Origin: an uncultured Prevotella sp.
GTDB taxonomy: Bacteria > Bacteroidota > Bacteroidia > Bacteroidales > Bacteroidaceae
DNA length: 45,733 nt
Assembly: GCA_902497035.1 (NCBI GenBank)
Contig: CABVDL010000009.1
Coordinates: forward strand, 1 to 45,733
Direction: 5' to 3'
The notes under the pieces are model-generated. The model saw only the letters and a program-made list of their open reading frames with translations, was not told where the DNA came from and did not search any database. This document shows, piece after piece, positions 24,468 to 33,142 of the stretch (position 1 is the stretch's first letter; the number at the start of each line of letters is the position of its first letter). A program made the translations under genes and the position numbers.

Positions 24468-26087
24468 TCAACGTTTAACATCCCACCACAATCTTGTACC
24501 GGCATTATCTTCTCCATTAAGAAGCTTGACGGCTGCCTGCGTATTGGTACTGTTGTTAGAATATTCGGTTGTCGGGAACTTCAGACGACTGATCATCTCT
24601 CCCTGTTTTACTTCTCTTTGATAATCATAGGATTGTATCTTCACCCAACCTGGATAGCCCGTGCGGCGCATTTCACTCCATGCCTCCTGCCCATCAGGGT
24701 AGAGTGCTATCCATTTTTGTATCATGATACGCTCCAACTTCTCATCATTACTTGCTGCATCGTCCCATGCAACAGGAAGCATCGACAACATACTGCTTAC
24801 GTCAGTTGATCTACCCGTCGATACATCAACGAAAGCCGACTTGGGCAAGTTGGTTTTGTTATTAATGTATCCATCCACGTTAGCGGCAACTCCAGCAGAA
24901 GCAAAGGATGTACGAATTCCTTCTTCATAATATTGTTGGACAGTTTTATCTCCTAATCCAAACCTCAGTTTTGCCTCAGCCAAAAGGAAATAAGCTTCAG
25001 CTGCATGTACCCACTGCATATCGCTGCCTTGACTAAAGTTCATTCGGGAAGTGACTCCCTTATAGCTTGCTTTGTTAATATGACTCATGCCATTTCTAAC
25101 ACCATGAAATTCGCCCGTTTCGTCTGCCGGCTGGAAATAGACTGAAAGACGTGGATCATTGTAACCATTAAGATAGCAATCCATTGTAGCACTCATGTGT
25201 TCGTCGTCCCAGCTTGTTCCTATCTCCCACAAAGGATGACGGAATGTTAAAGTCGTTGTCTGATGGAGAATGGCATCATCATCGGCAGATTTCATGAGTC
25301 CGATGCGCTGACTTATCGCAGCCTCAGCTTCCTGACGGGCCTTAGCTTCGTCAACATTAGAGATACGCATGGCCAGGCGAAGCCTGATTGTATTGGCGAG
25401 CCGGATCCATTTGGTCACATTGCCATTATAAACATTGTCGTAATCGGCAAGATAAGTACCCGACTTATTTGTAGATACATAATCCGTAAGGACTGTGATC
25501 GCACTGTCAAGCTCATTGAAAAACTGATCATAGACATCTTTTTGAGCATCATATTCCACTTGAACAGCTTTACCAAACTTACTGTATGGTATAGGTCCAT
25601 ACATATCGGTAATGCGGTTCATGGCCAGGACCTTGACCACATTCGCCATGGCTCTTGCCGGCGAATTTGAGGTCGTCACATCATTAATAGATTTCCATGG
25701 CTGCATGATGTTCTTGTACGCATCGTTGAACGGGGCATTATACCAGTTCCAATAAAGCGCATAATGGTCGTTATTGTAAGGAGCATAATCCCATGATGTG
25801 ATAGGTGCGAAATAGCTGGCAAAAAGGTCGCCTTCCAAAGCCTGGGTAATCTGATATTCGCCACCCATGTCCTTACCAACAATGAATACGCCACGCTCCA
25901 TCTGAGAGAAATAAGCGCCTGTGTTCAGGTTGTCTTGCTGCATTTCCTCCGGTGAAACCTCATTCGGATTGACATTCCATTTTTCAAATTCATCTGTACA
26001 CGACGAAAATGACAATCCACAGAGAAAAAGTGTGCAACCAAGCACATATTTTATTATCATATTAAACTCTTTCATCGATTGCATCAT
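24468..26087 (-). CDS. SusD-like nutrient-binding lipoprotein (PUL2)
   Basis: A SusD/RagB-family protein of up to 539 residues and lid partner of the PUL2 SusC. The ATG at 26087 overlaps the susC stop as TAATG, and a second ATG follows at once, which suggests translational coupling. Internal ATGs before the hydrophobic core would also leave a good signal peptide ending in the lipobox FSSC (Cys30 in the long form). Family blocks: VNPNEVSPEEM, RITDMYGPIPYSKFG, IRLRLAMRISNVDEA, AWDDAASNDEKLERIMIQKWIALYPDGQEAWSEMRRTGYP-type C-terminus. The product is intact and of normal length. Confidence 0.92.
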   Translation of the reverse strand: MMQSMKEFNMIIKYVLGCTLFLCGLSFSSCTDEFEKWNVNPNEVSPEEMQQDNLNTGAYFSQMERGVFIVGKDMGGEYQITQALEGDLFASYFAPITSWDYAPYNNDHYALYWNWYNAPFNDAYKNIMQPWKSINDVTTSNSPARAMANVVKVLAMNRITDMYGPIPYSKFGKAVQVEYDAQKDVYDQFFNELDSAITVLTDYVSTNKSGTYLADYDNVYNGNVTKWIRLANTIRLRLAMRISNVDEAKARQEAEAAISQRIGLMKSADDDAILHQTTTLTFRHPLWEIGTSWDDEHMSATMDCYLNGYNDPRLSVYFQPADETGEFHGVRNGMSHINKASYKGVTSRMNFSQGSDMQWVHAAEAYFLLAEAKLRFGLGDKTVQQYYEEGIRTSFASAGVAANVDGYINNKTNLPKSAFVDVSTGRSTDVSSMLSMLPVAWDDAASNDEKLERIMIQKWIALYPDGQEAWSEMRRTGYPGWVKIQSYDYQREVKQGEMISRLKFPTTEYSNNSTNTQAAVKLLNGEDNAGTRLWWDVKR

Positions 26088-29000
26088 TAGAAATTAACTT
26101 TTACTGAGAAACCCAAGTTGCGAAGGCTGGGCAGCATGAAGTAATCCATACCATCAAAACCTGTTCCCGTGCTGGCGGTCAGTTCAGGATCATACGGTGC
26201 CTTGCAATAGAACATAAGCAAGTTGCGACCGGTAAAGGCTACATTCATGCCTTGGATCCATGGCACCCACTTATTAATGGGAATGTCATACCCTAAAGAC
26301 AATTCCGCAAGACGCACATTGGTAGCACTGTAAACATAATAGGATCCAACACCTGATCCAACGGTCTGATACCATTTCTGCACTGCGGGCATTGTACCAC
26401 CATTTACAGGCACATATCCCCTATCGCGTGCTTCGGCTGTAGCCTTAGAGACACCGTAAGTGTCCATCAAAGCCTGAGTCATAGAGACACCGACACCACC
26501 AATTCGTGCCTTTATCAAGCAGGAGAGGCTAATGCCATTCCAAGAAAACGTATTACGCCATCCCATCCGGTATTTGGCCTGAGAATTACCGGCATAGATA
26601 TAACCGTCTTTATACTTGCCGGCATTTTTGTCCACCATGACATCGTTGGTCTGGTAGTCAACATAGATGAAACCTTGATTGTCAGTCTTCAGAGAAGTCA
26701 CATACAGATCACCCATCGAACCTCCTTCAGTTATCATGGATTTAACATTACCCAAAGTGATCAAATTCAAGTAATCCTGTGAAATTGTCAGACCATTAGC
26801 CAACAAAGTAGGCTTAAGCAGCTTTACGACTTTGTTCTTGTTGAGTGAGTAGGTAAAAGTCGAAGACCAGTTAACAGGACCCAAAGGTTGGTTGAGAGTA
26901 AGATTAACCTCAATACCCTTGTTGTTAATCTGTCCACCATTGATATAGATGCTGCTGTAACCGGACGAAGAGGGTAACGTCGGGTTGAAGAGCTGGTTAT
27001 AAGTGGATGTGTGATAAAGAGAAACATTCAGGTTAATCTTGTTCCCCCACAGATGACTTTCAACACCTACCTCCCACGACTTTGTCCGCTCAGGCTTGAT
27101 GTCGCTGTTGGGATAGGTTGGAAGGGTTGTAGGTGTTCCACTCTCAAACGGATAAGTCTGGAAAGGCACGAAACGCTTCGGTGCATTACCCACCTCGCTG
27201 TAACTGCCACGAACCTTGAGGAAAGTCAGCACATTATTTTTAATCCCCGGAATAAGGTCGGTGAGGATACCTGTCAGTCCCACCGATGGATAGGCAACAG
27301 ACGAATGACCTGTTCCGGCAAGAGCAGATGCCCAGTCGATACGGCCGGTGAGATCGAGGTACAAACGGCTCTTCCACCCAAGCTGAGCAGTCGCGAACAC
27401 ACTCTGCACCTGATCATGATAGATGCTCTCATCTGGCTTTATGCTGGAGATATTCAACTGGCTTAAAGTAAACTTATTGGCAACAGAGTTAAGATCTCCC
27501 CCGACAGAAAAATACTTATAATCAACATCTTGAATCGAGCTTCCTAAGGCACCCGTCAGCGAAAAGTCACCGAAATACTTGTCAATATTGAGCATCACGT
27601 CGCCATAGATCTGGCGCGTGGTCTCGTCGTTCTTCTCGTAGAAACCATATTTTCCTGCAAAGATACCATCCGTCGAAGCAGAGTATTTTTTCTCATACAA
27701 GGCAGAGGTATGGTCTATCTTGGCACGGCCACTGAGCGTGATGCCCTTGGCAATGTCGTAGGTCAGTCCACCACTGATCATGAAGCGGTCCTTATGGTTC
27801 ACCATATTGTCTCGGTTGATAATCCAGTAAGGATTCTGCATACCTATACCACTGTTGCCCCAAGGCCAATACTGGGTCTTGAATCCACGACTTTCATCAT
27901 ACATCTCATAGAGCTGATAAGTTTTTAAACTATAGCTCGGAGAAATAAGATAAACGGGTACGATGGGGTTCATATACTGTCCTTCTGCAACCATGTTGCG
28001 CTCACGCACATTCATATACATGGCACTCAGGTCCATGTGCAACTTGTCCTTAATCAGGTCGGTAGTATTTCTCATGGAGATATTGTAGCGGTCAAGCGTG
28101 TTGTTCTCCACAATACCCTCTGCATTGGTAGAAGCCAACGACAGGAAAGTCTGACTTCTGTCAGAACCTGTTGAAAGGGTCACTGCATTTCCCTCATTGT
28201 ATCCGGTCTGGAAGAAGTCAAGCGGATTGTAACTGCTTGGTTCAGCAAGCTTGCTGCCCCAGCTTTGCAGTTCTCCCATTGCAGCTCCATAGGTATTCTG
28301 GAACTCCGGCGTACGGAACGGACTCATAAAAGAGGTGTTGTTGCTGTAAGTGACATGCATCTTGCCCTCTTTACCCTTTTTGGTGCGAATCATAATCACA
28401 CCGTTCTGAGCCTCACTGCCATAAAGTGCTGAAGCTGCAGCACCACTCAGAACCGAAACACTCTCAATATCCTCTGGGTTAATCATAGAGGCACCATCGC
28501 CTGATTGACCAAAACCTTTAAACCAGTTGTTTGGCTGCGTGGTTTGGAGTGACGGCATTGGAATACCATCAATAACGTAAAGTGCATTATTATTGTTGCT
28601 AATAGACTTGGCGCCGCGCATCACGACCTTAACGCCACCACCGATACCTGAGGAGCTGCTTGTGATCTCCACACCGGCCACCTTGCCGGCAAGGGCATTC
28701 ATGAAGTTGGCGTCCTTTACACCAGTGATGTCATCGCTGTTGAGCTGCTGCACATTGTAGCTCAAGGCCTTGGCCTCTTTCTTAATGCCGAGGGCGGTCA
28801 CTACGACCTCGTTCAGGGCCTGGGTGTTCTGCGACATCTTCACTTCGAGGTTGGTACCATGGGCTGTCACCGTCTTAGGCTCATAGCCGAGATAGCTCAC
28901 CTCGAGCTCGGCACCGTTGGCAGCATTGATGGTGAAATTGCCGTCGATGTCGGTCACGGTGGCATCTTTCTCGCCCTTGACGCGGATGGTAGCACCGATG

Positions 29001-29398
29001 ATGGGATCGCCGTTCTCATCAAGCACCTGGCCCTTAACGGTACGCTTTGTGCCATTCGATGGCGTCTGCCGCACCTGCTTGTGCGCGGCGCCGGCCTTGT
29101 GGATGGTCACCATCTTCCCGTTGATGGTGTAGGTCAGGCTCCTGCCATCCAGCACTTCGTGGAGAACAGTGTTCACTGGAGTCTGGTTAAAGGTGGCGTT
29201 CACCTTTTCCGCATTCTTCACATCATCTAAATTATAGATGACCGAGAGCTTGGTTTGATGCTTGATTTCCTCGAGTACGCTACGCAGTGAGGCGTTGCGG
29301 AACGTCTTGGTCACTGTCTGTGCCGACAGTCCCAAAGACCCAATGAGGAAAACAGCACACAGAAAGACTTTCAAAAGTCTGTCATGCTTTTTGTTCAT
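26087..29398 (-). CDS. SusC TonB-dependent transporter with STN domain (PUL2)
   Basis: The 1103-residue importer of PUL2. Order: signal peptide (1-26, LSAQ), STN domain (about 30-100), CarboxypepD-type Ig domain (about 118-190), plug beginning LNEVVVTALGIKK (195-207) with YVIDGIPM, then the barrel ending KVNF. The STN domain predicts signalling to the FecR encoded 136 bases upstream. Base composition seems to change within the gene: the part encoding the signal, STN and plug start (about 28640-29398) is richer in GC than the barrel part. The N-terminal half is close in sequence to the PUL1 SusC, while the barrel is more different. Confidence 0.95.
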   Translation of the reverse strand: MNKKHDRLLKVFLCAVFLIGSLGLSAQTVTKTFRNASLRSVLEEIKHQTKLSVIYNLDDVKNAEKVNATFNQTPVNTVLHEVLDGRSLTYTINGKMVTIHKAGAAHKQVRQTPSNGTKRTVKGQVLDENGDPIIGATIRVKGEKDATVTDIDGNFTINAANGAELEVSYLGYEPKTVTAHGTNLEVKMSQNTQALNEVVVTALGIKKEAKALSYNVQQLNSDDITGVKDANFMNALAGKVAGVEITSSSSGIGGGVKVVMRGAKSISNNNNALYVIDGIPMPSLQTTQPNNWFKGFGQSGDGASMINPEDIESVSVLSGAAASALYGSEAQNGVIMIRTKKGKEGKMHVTYSNNTSFMSPFRTPEFQNTYGAAMGELQSWGSKLAEPSSYNPLDFFQTGYNEGNAVTLSTGSDRSQTFLSLASTNAEGIVENNTLDRYNISMRNTTDLIKDKLHMDLSAMYMNVRERNMVAEGQYMNPIVPVYLISPSYSLKTYQLYEMYDESRGFKTQYWPWGNSGIGMQNPYWIINRDNMVNHKDRFMISGGLTYDIAKGITLSGRAKIDHTSALYEKKYSASTDGIFAGKYGFYEKNDETTRQIYGDVMLNIDKYFGDFSLTGALGSSIQDVDYKYFSVGGDLNSVANKFTLSQLNISSIKPDESIYHDQVQSVFATAQLGWKSRLYLDLTGRIDWASALAGTGHSSVAYPSVGLTGILTDLIPGIKNNVLTFLKVRGSYSEVGNAPKRFVPFQTYPFESGTPTTLPTYPNSDIKPERTKSWEVGVESHLWGNKINLNVSLYHTSTYNQLFNPTLPSSSGYSSIYINGGQINNKGIEVNLTLNQPLGPVNWSSTFTYSLNKNKVVKLLKPTLLANGLTISQDYLNLITLGNVKSMITEGGSMGDLYVTSLKTDNQGFIYVDYQTNDVMVDKNAGKYKDGYIYAGNSQAKYRMGWRNTFSWNGISLSCLIKARIGGVGVSMTQALMDTYGVSKATAEARDRGYVPVNGGTMPAVQKWYQTVGSGVGSYYVYSATNVRLAELSLGYDIPINKWVPWIQGMNVAFTGRNLLMFYCKAPYDPELTASTGTGFDGMDYFMLPSLRNLGFSVKVNF

Positions 29399-29496
29399 TG
29401 CTTGTAGGTTTTATAGTTCTATAATAAATCAATAAAAAGTTCGTCTTTGAAGATTGGAGCAGTTTGGGGCTTCCGAGAGTTGCCCAAGGTAACATT

Positions 29497-29514
29497 GGCC
29501 GCGCCGAGGCGGCC
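29497..29514 (-). repeat. Short GC hairpin between fecR and susC of PUL2
   Basis: GGCCGC (29497-29502) pairs with GCGGCC (29509-29514) around a 6-base loop, about 20 bases past the fecR stop. No U-run follows on the minus strand. It may slow read-through from fecR into susC, but this is weak evidence. Confidence 0.35.
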
Positions 29515-29534
29515 TGGGGGGTGGCACAGGATAG

Positions 29535-30536
29535 CTATCTTTCGATAGTCACCTGGCGTCCATGATGCGAGATCTTTGTGCCGGTGACCTGACGCAGAGC
29601 CTGCAAAAGGTCCCAAAGTTTCATGTCGCTCGTGATGGATATGGACAATCGTGTTGCCCTTAGCTTGGGCGAGGGAATATCAATGTCAACGTCGTATTGG
29701 CGTGAGAGTATTCTGGCAAACTCACCGAGCGTTATCTCACCGTAGTTGGCGCCATTGTTCGTCCAGACATGCTGTCCGTCGCTGTTGCTGTATTTTATCA
29801 GCCTACCCGTAGCGCGATCAAGCATCACGGTCTCGCCGGGCCTCATCATCATCTGGTCCTTTCCGTGACTGATGCAGACGCTGCCCTGCAGCAGGGAGGT
29901 CGTCACCTTAGGGTCATCAGCATAGGCCGACACCGTAAAGCGCGTACCTTTCACCACCACGTCGTAGCCGTTGGTATGTACGGTGAACTCCTGTCCGTCA
30001 TGCTTGTGCCTCACCTGGAAGTAGCCCTCGCCGTCGAGCGTCACATTGCGGTCCTTCTCGTTGAAGTCGGACGCATAGCGCAGGGTACTGCCCGCGTTGA
30101 GCCACACCTCCGTGCTGTCTGGCAACAGCACATGAGTCTTGCTGCCCATCGGCGTCGTCAGCGCATACTGCTGGGCGGGCTGGCTTGACTTGAGCCAATA
30201 GGCAAACACGCCGCTCATAACCATCAACACGACAACGGCAGCTGCGGCTGCCAAGCGGCGCAGGCTGACGAAACGGGTGCGAGCAGCTGTAGCCTCAGCA
30301 CTTTCAGGCTCCCGGCACTGCTGCATCAGCTTGGCAAAGGCAAGGGTTGTACGCTCGTCCATGAAATGACCGGCCTGCCACGCTGCCTCCCACTGACGGA
30401 AAGCAGACAGATGCGCCTCGTCCTGTTTCAAATACTGAAACAGCATCTCTTCCTCCTCAGGGATTATCGTCCCCCGGAAGTAGCGATTGGCTATGGCTTG
30501 CATATGGTCTTGCATCTGTTGGTTGGTTGTGGTCAT
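29535..30536 (-). CDS. FecR-type anti-sigma factor (PUL2)
   Basis: The 333-residue inner-membrane protein has a cytoplasmic N-terminal part (1-90), one membrane helix (about 93-114), a periplasmic FecR domain (about 125-225, with LPDSTEVWLNAGS and GEGYFQV) and a DUF4974 domain (about 255-330). It should restrain an ECF sigma factor and respond to the STN domain of the PUL2 SusC next door. No sigma gene is adjacent: upstream lies a terminator and then the GH3 gene. The sigma factor at 19525-20145 is the best partner candidate. The protein looks complete. Confidence 0.92.
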   Translation of the reverse strand: MTTTNQQMQDHMQAIANRYFRGTIIPEEEEMLFQYLKQDEAHLSAFRQWEAAWQAGHFMDERTTLAFAKLMQQCREPESAEATAARTRFVSLRRLAAAAAVVVLMVMSGVFAYWLKSSQPAQQYALTTPMGSKTHVLLPDSTEVWLNAGSTLRYASDFNEKDRNVTLDGEGYFQVRHKHDGQEFTVHTNGYDVVVKGTRFTVSAYADDPKVTTSLLQGSVCISHGKDQMMMRPGETVMLDRATGRLIKYSNSDGQHVWTNNGANYGEITLGEFARILSRQYDVDIDIPSPKLRATRLSISITSDMKLWDLLQALRQVTGTKISHHGRQVTIER

Positions 30537-30595
30537 ATTTATTAATGTAACAACTCGGAAAGCGACAACCCACCCCTCCTCCCAAAGTTTTTTTC

Positions 30596-30621
30596 AAAAA
30601 AAAGGCGACCTCACGGCCGCC
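30596..30621 (-). terminator. Intrinsic terminator after the MFS-GH3 operon
   Basis: On the minus strand GGCGGCC (30621-30615) and GGTCGCC (30610-30604) form a 7-bp stem (one G-U pair) with a GTGA tetraloop, followed at once by eight U (30603-30596). It lies 100 bases after the GH3 stop and 60 bases before fecR of PUL2, and so separates the two transcription units. Confidence 0.8.
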
Positions 30622-30721
30622 ATCTCCATTGTTGCACTTTGCAAGTGCTTAAAAATAACAGGATTCGTTATCCATCAATCTTTTACATTAAACTAATACA
30701 AAATACACATGTCCAGTAACA

Positions 30722-33115
30722 TTAATTTACGAAAACAGTAGCCCTGAGCCGAATGTCATCTGAGGAGGCTCCTGCCATGAACTCCACATCGCCAGGCTCA
30801 ACCACCTTCAGCATCCGTCGGTTGACGATGCTGAGGTCGTCCGCATCAACCGTCAGCTCCACTCTCCTTGTCTCACCGGCCTTTAGCGAAAGACGCTTGA
30901 AGGCGCACAGTTGCATGGATGGCTGCGAGACGCTTGAGCAAAGGTGACGCAGATAGAGCTGAACCACCTCGTCACCGTCGCGCGATCCGGTATTGGTGAC
31001 ATTCAACGAGACGGCATACCGATGGCTGCCGCGAGGCTCCACCCGCATGTCGGCATAGCGGAACGTGGTGTAGCTCATGCCTGCTCCAAAGGCATAGGCC
31101 GGAAGGGCAGGACCCTCGACATAGTCGTGGGGCAGTGGCACACGTTTATTGTAATAGACAGGCAGCTGTCCCTCACTGGCAGGAACTGAGAAAGGCAGGC
31201 GCCCGGCAGGATTTACCTTACCATAGATGACATTGGCCAGAGCCTCACCACCGGCCTCGCCGGGATAGTAGGCACAAAGCAGGGCATCGGCATTAGCCTT
31301 GGCCCAGTTCATGTTTAGCGGCCGGCCTTCAATATAGACCACGATGAGCGGCTTACCTGTTGCCTTCAAAGCATGAAGCAGTTTCAACTGGTCACCAAGC
31401 AATGTGAGGGTTGAGCGGTCGAAGCCCTCGCCGCAGTCCATGTCGCTGACGGCAGCGCTGTTGGTTTCGGCTGCTCCCGTTTCCTTATAATTAGTCTTGA
31501 AATCTCTTGCACTCGACCCGCCTACGGCTACGATGACGGCATCGGCCTGGCGGGCTGCGGCCACGGCTGCGGCAATGTCGCTGCCTGTCGTGTCACGGAC
31601 GGCGCATCCCTTCGCATACACCACGTTGGCCTCTCCGACCAAGTTCTTTATACCCTGCAGCAGGGTGGTCACCTTGCCGTCGGCCTGCGGAGCCGTGTAG
31701 TCGCCCAACATATTATATACGTTGTCGGCATTAGGGCCGACGACAGCCACTTTCTTTCCCTCTGCCAACGGCAACACGCCGTTGTTCTTCAGCAGGGTGA
31801 CCGAAGCCTCGGCCACGCGCAATGCCACGTCGCGGCTCTTGGCATCGTGTACGGCACGCGCTGCCTGTTCGTCAACAAAGGGATGCTCAAAGAGGCCCAT
31901 TTCCATCTTCATCGTCAGCACCCGGCGACAAGCCTCGTCAATGAGTGCTGTGTCAATCTTTCCATTGCGGGCCGCATCGGGAAGCGTCGCATAGGCCTTG
32001 CCGCCTAAGTCAACGTCAACGCCAGCCTGCATCGCCATCACGGCGGCATCCTGCAATGTGGCTGCCACGTGATGCGTCTCATAGATGCCATCGATGCTGT
32101 AAAGGTCGGACACTACAAAGCCCTTGAACCGCCAGTCGCGACGCAGCACGCCATTGTACAGTTCACTGTTTCCCGTCGACGGTACGCCATCTATGGAGTT
32201 GTAGGAGGTCATCACCGACAAGGCTCCGGCCTTAACGGCATCACGGAACGGACGCAGAAAATTCTGCTTCAGGTCACGCGCGCCAAGAACGCTCTGATTA
32301 CCGTTTTGACCTCCCTCGGTCGTTCCGTAGCCAATGAAATGCTTCAGCGTGGCCAATGTGGCATAGGGCTTGTCGAGCCGACCTGCACCCAAGCCCTCTA
32401 CCTCGGCCGCGCCCATGCGCCCAGCCAGGTAAGGGTCCTCGCCCATCGTCTCCTCCACGCGCGACCAACGGGCATCGCGCGCCAGGTCGAGCACAGGGCC
32501 ATAGCTGATGTGGGCTCCTTGCAGTCTGATCTCCTTTCCAATGACCTCTCCCATCTCGCGTGCCAACTCAGGCTGCCACGTGGCGGCAACGCCAATGCCC
32601 GTAGGAAAGGTGGTGGCACCGATGGCCATGTGGCCGTGAGGTGCCTCCTCGGCAAAGAAAAGGGGAATATAGAGACGCGAATGCTTCAGGTAGTCGCGCT
32701 GCAGGGCATTGCAGGCCTTGGCGGCCAACTGCGGATTGAGTCCGTTGTCGAGCGTCTTCTGCGTCCAGGGGTCGGCGCGCAATGTTGCCCAAAGCATGCC
32801 GATATGGGGCTGCACCACCTCCGGCATGAAACGGGGTGAGGGGGTCACCTTGTTACCCGTGCGGTCGTAGTAGAACCATCCGAGCGGACAACGCAACTGC
32901 CCTACTTTTTCTTCAAGCGTCATGCGCTGCAACAGGTCACTTACGCGCTGCTCGATGGGCAGCGACGCGTTGCGATAAGGCAACAGCTCCTGCTTCGACG
33001 ACTTGGCCGACAAAGCTGCGGGCAACAAGACGGCTGAAACCAGGACAGACAAGAGGCGCGCAGACAACCTCAGGCTGAAGCGTGACGCATTACACCTTAT
33101 TATATTATAGTTCAT
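30722..33115 (-). CDS. GH3 family glycoside hydrolase
   Basis: The 797-residue secreted enzyme has a signal peptide (about 1-37, LSAK), an N-terminal GH3 barrel (about 55-400), a GH3 C-terminal alpha/beta sandwich (about 430-665) and a C-terminal fibronectin-III-like domain (about 700-785). The catalytic nucleophile is Asp337 in GFVVSDLYS; the substrate-binding KHF (258-260) is also present. The usual SDW is replaced by SDL, as in several Bacteroidota GH3 enzymes. Family members act as beta-glucosidases, beta-xylosidases or related exo-enzymes, so the substrate stays open. It begins 27 bases after the MFS gene. Periplasmic action is expected. Confidence 0.9.
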   Translation of the reverse strand: MNYNIIRCNASRFSLRLSARLLSVLVSAVLLPAALSAKSSKQELLPYRNASLPIEQRVSDLLQRMTLEEKVGQLRCPLGWFYYDRTGNKVTPSPRFMPEVVQPHIGMLWATLRADPWTQKTLDNGLNPQLAAKACNALQRDYLKHSRLYIPLFFAEEAPHGHMAIGATTFPTGIGVAATWQPELAREMGEVIGKEIRLQGAHISYGPVLDLARDARWSRVEETMGEDPYLAGRMGAAEVEGLGAGRLDKPYATLATLKHFIGYGTTEGGQNGNQSVLGARDLKQNFLRPFRDAVKAGALSVMTSYNSIDGVPSTGNSELYNGVLRRDWRFKGFVVSDLYSIDGIYETHHVAATLQDAAVMAMQAGVDVDLGGKAYATLPDAARNGKIDTALIDEACRRVLTMKMEMGLFEHPFVDEQAARAVHDAKSRDVALRVAEASVTLLKNNGVLPLAEGKKVAVVGPNADNVYNMLGDYTAPQADGKVTTLLQGIKNLVGEANVVYAKGCAVRDTTGSDIAAAVAAARQADAVIVAVGGSSARDFKTNYKETGAAETNSAAVSDMDCGEGFDRSTLTLLGDQLKLLHALKATGKPLIVVYIEGRPLNMNWAKANADALLCAYYPGEAGGEALANVIYGKVNPAGRLPFSVPASEGQLPVYYNKRVPLPHDYVEGPALPAYAFGAGMSYTTFRYADMRVEPRGSHRYAVSLNVTNTGSRDGDEVVQLYLRHLCSSVSQPSMQLCAFKRLSLKAGETRRVELTVDADDLSIVNRRMLKVVEPGDVEFMAGASSDDIRLRATVFVN

Positions 33116-33142
33116 AAACTGAAATGTATTGTTGATGTCGCA

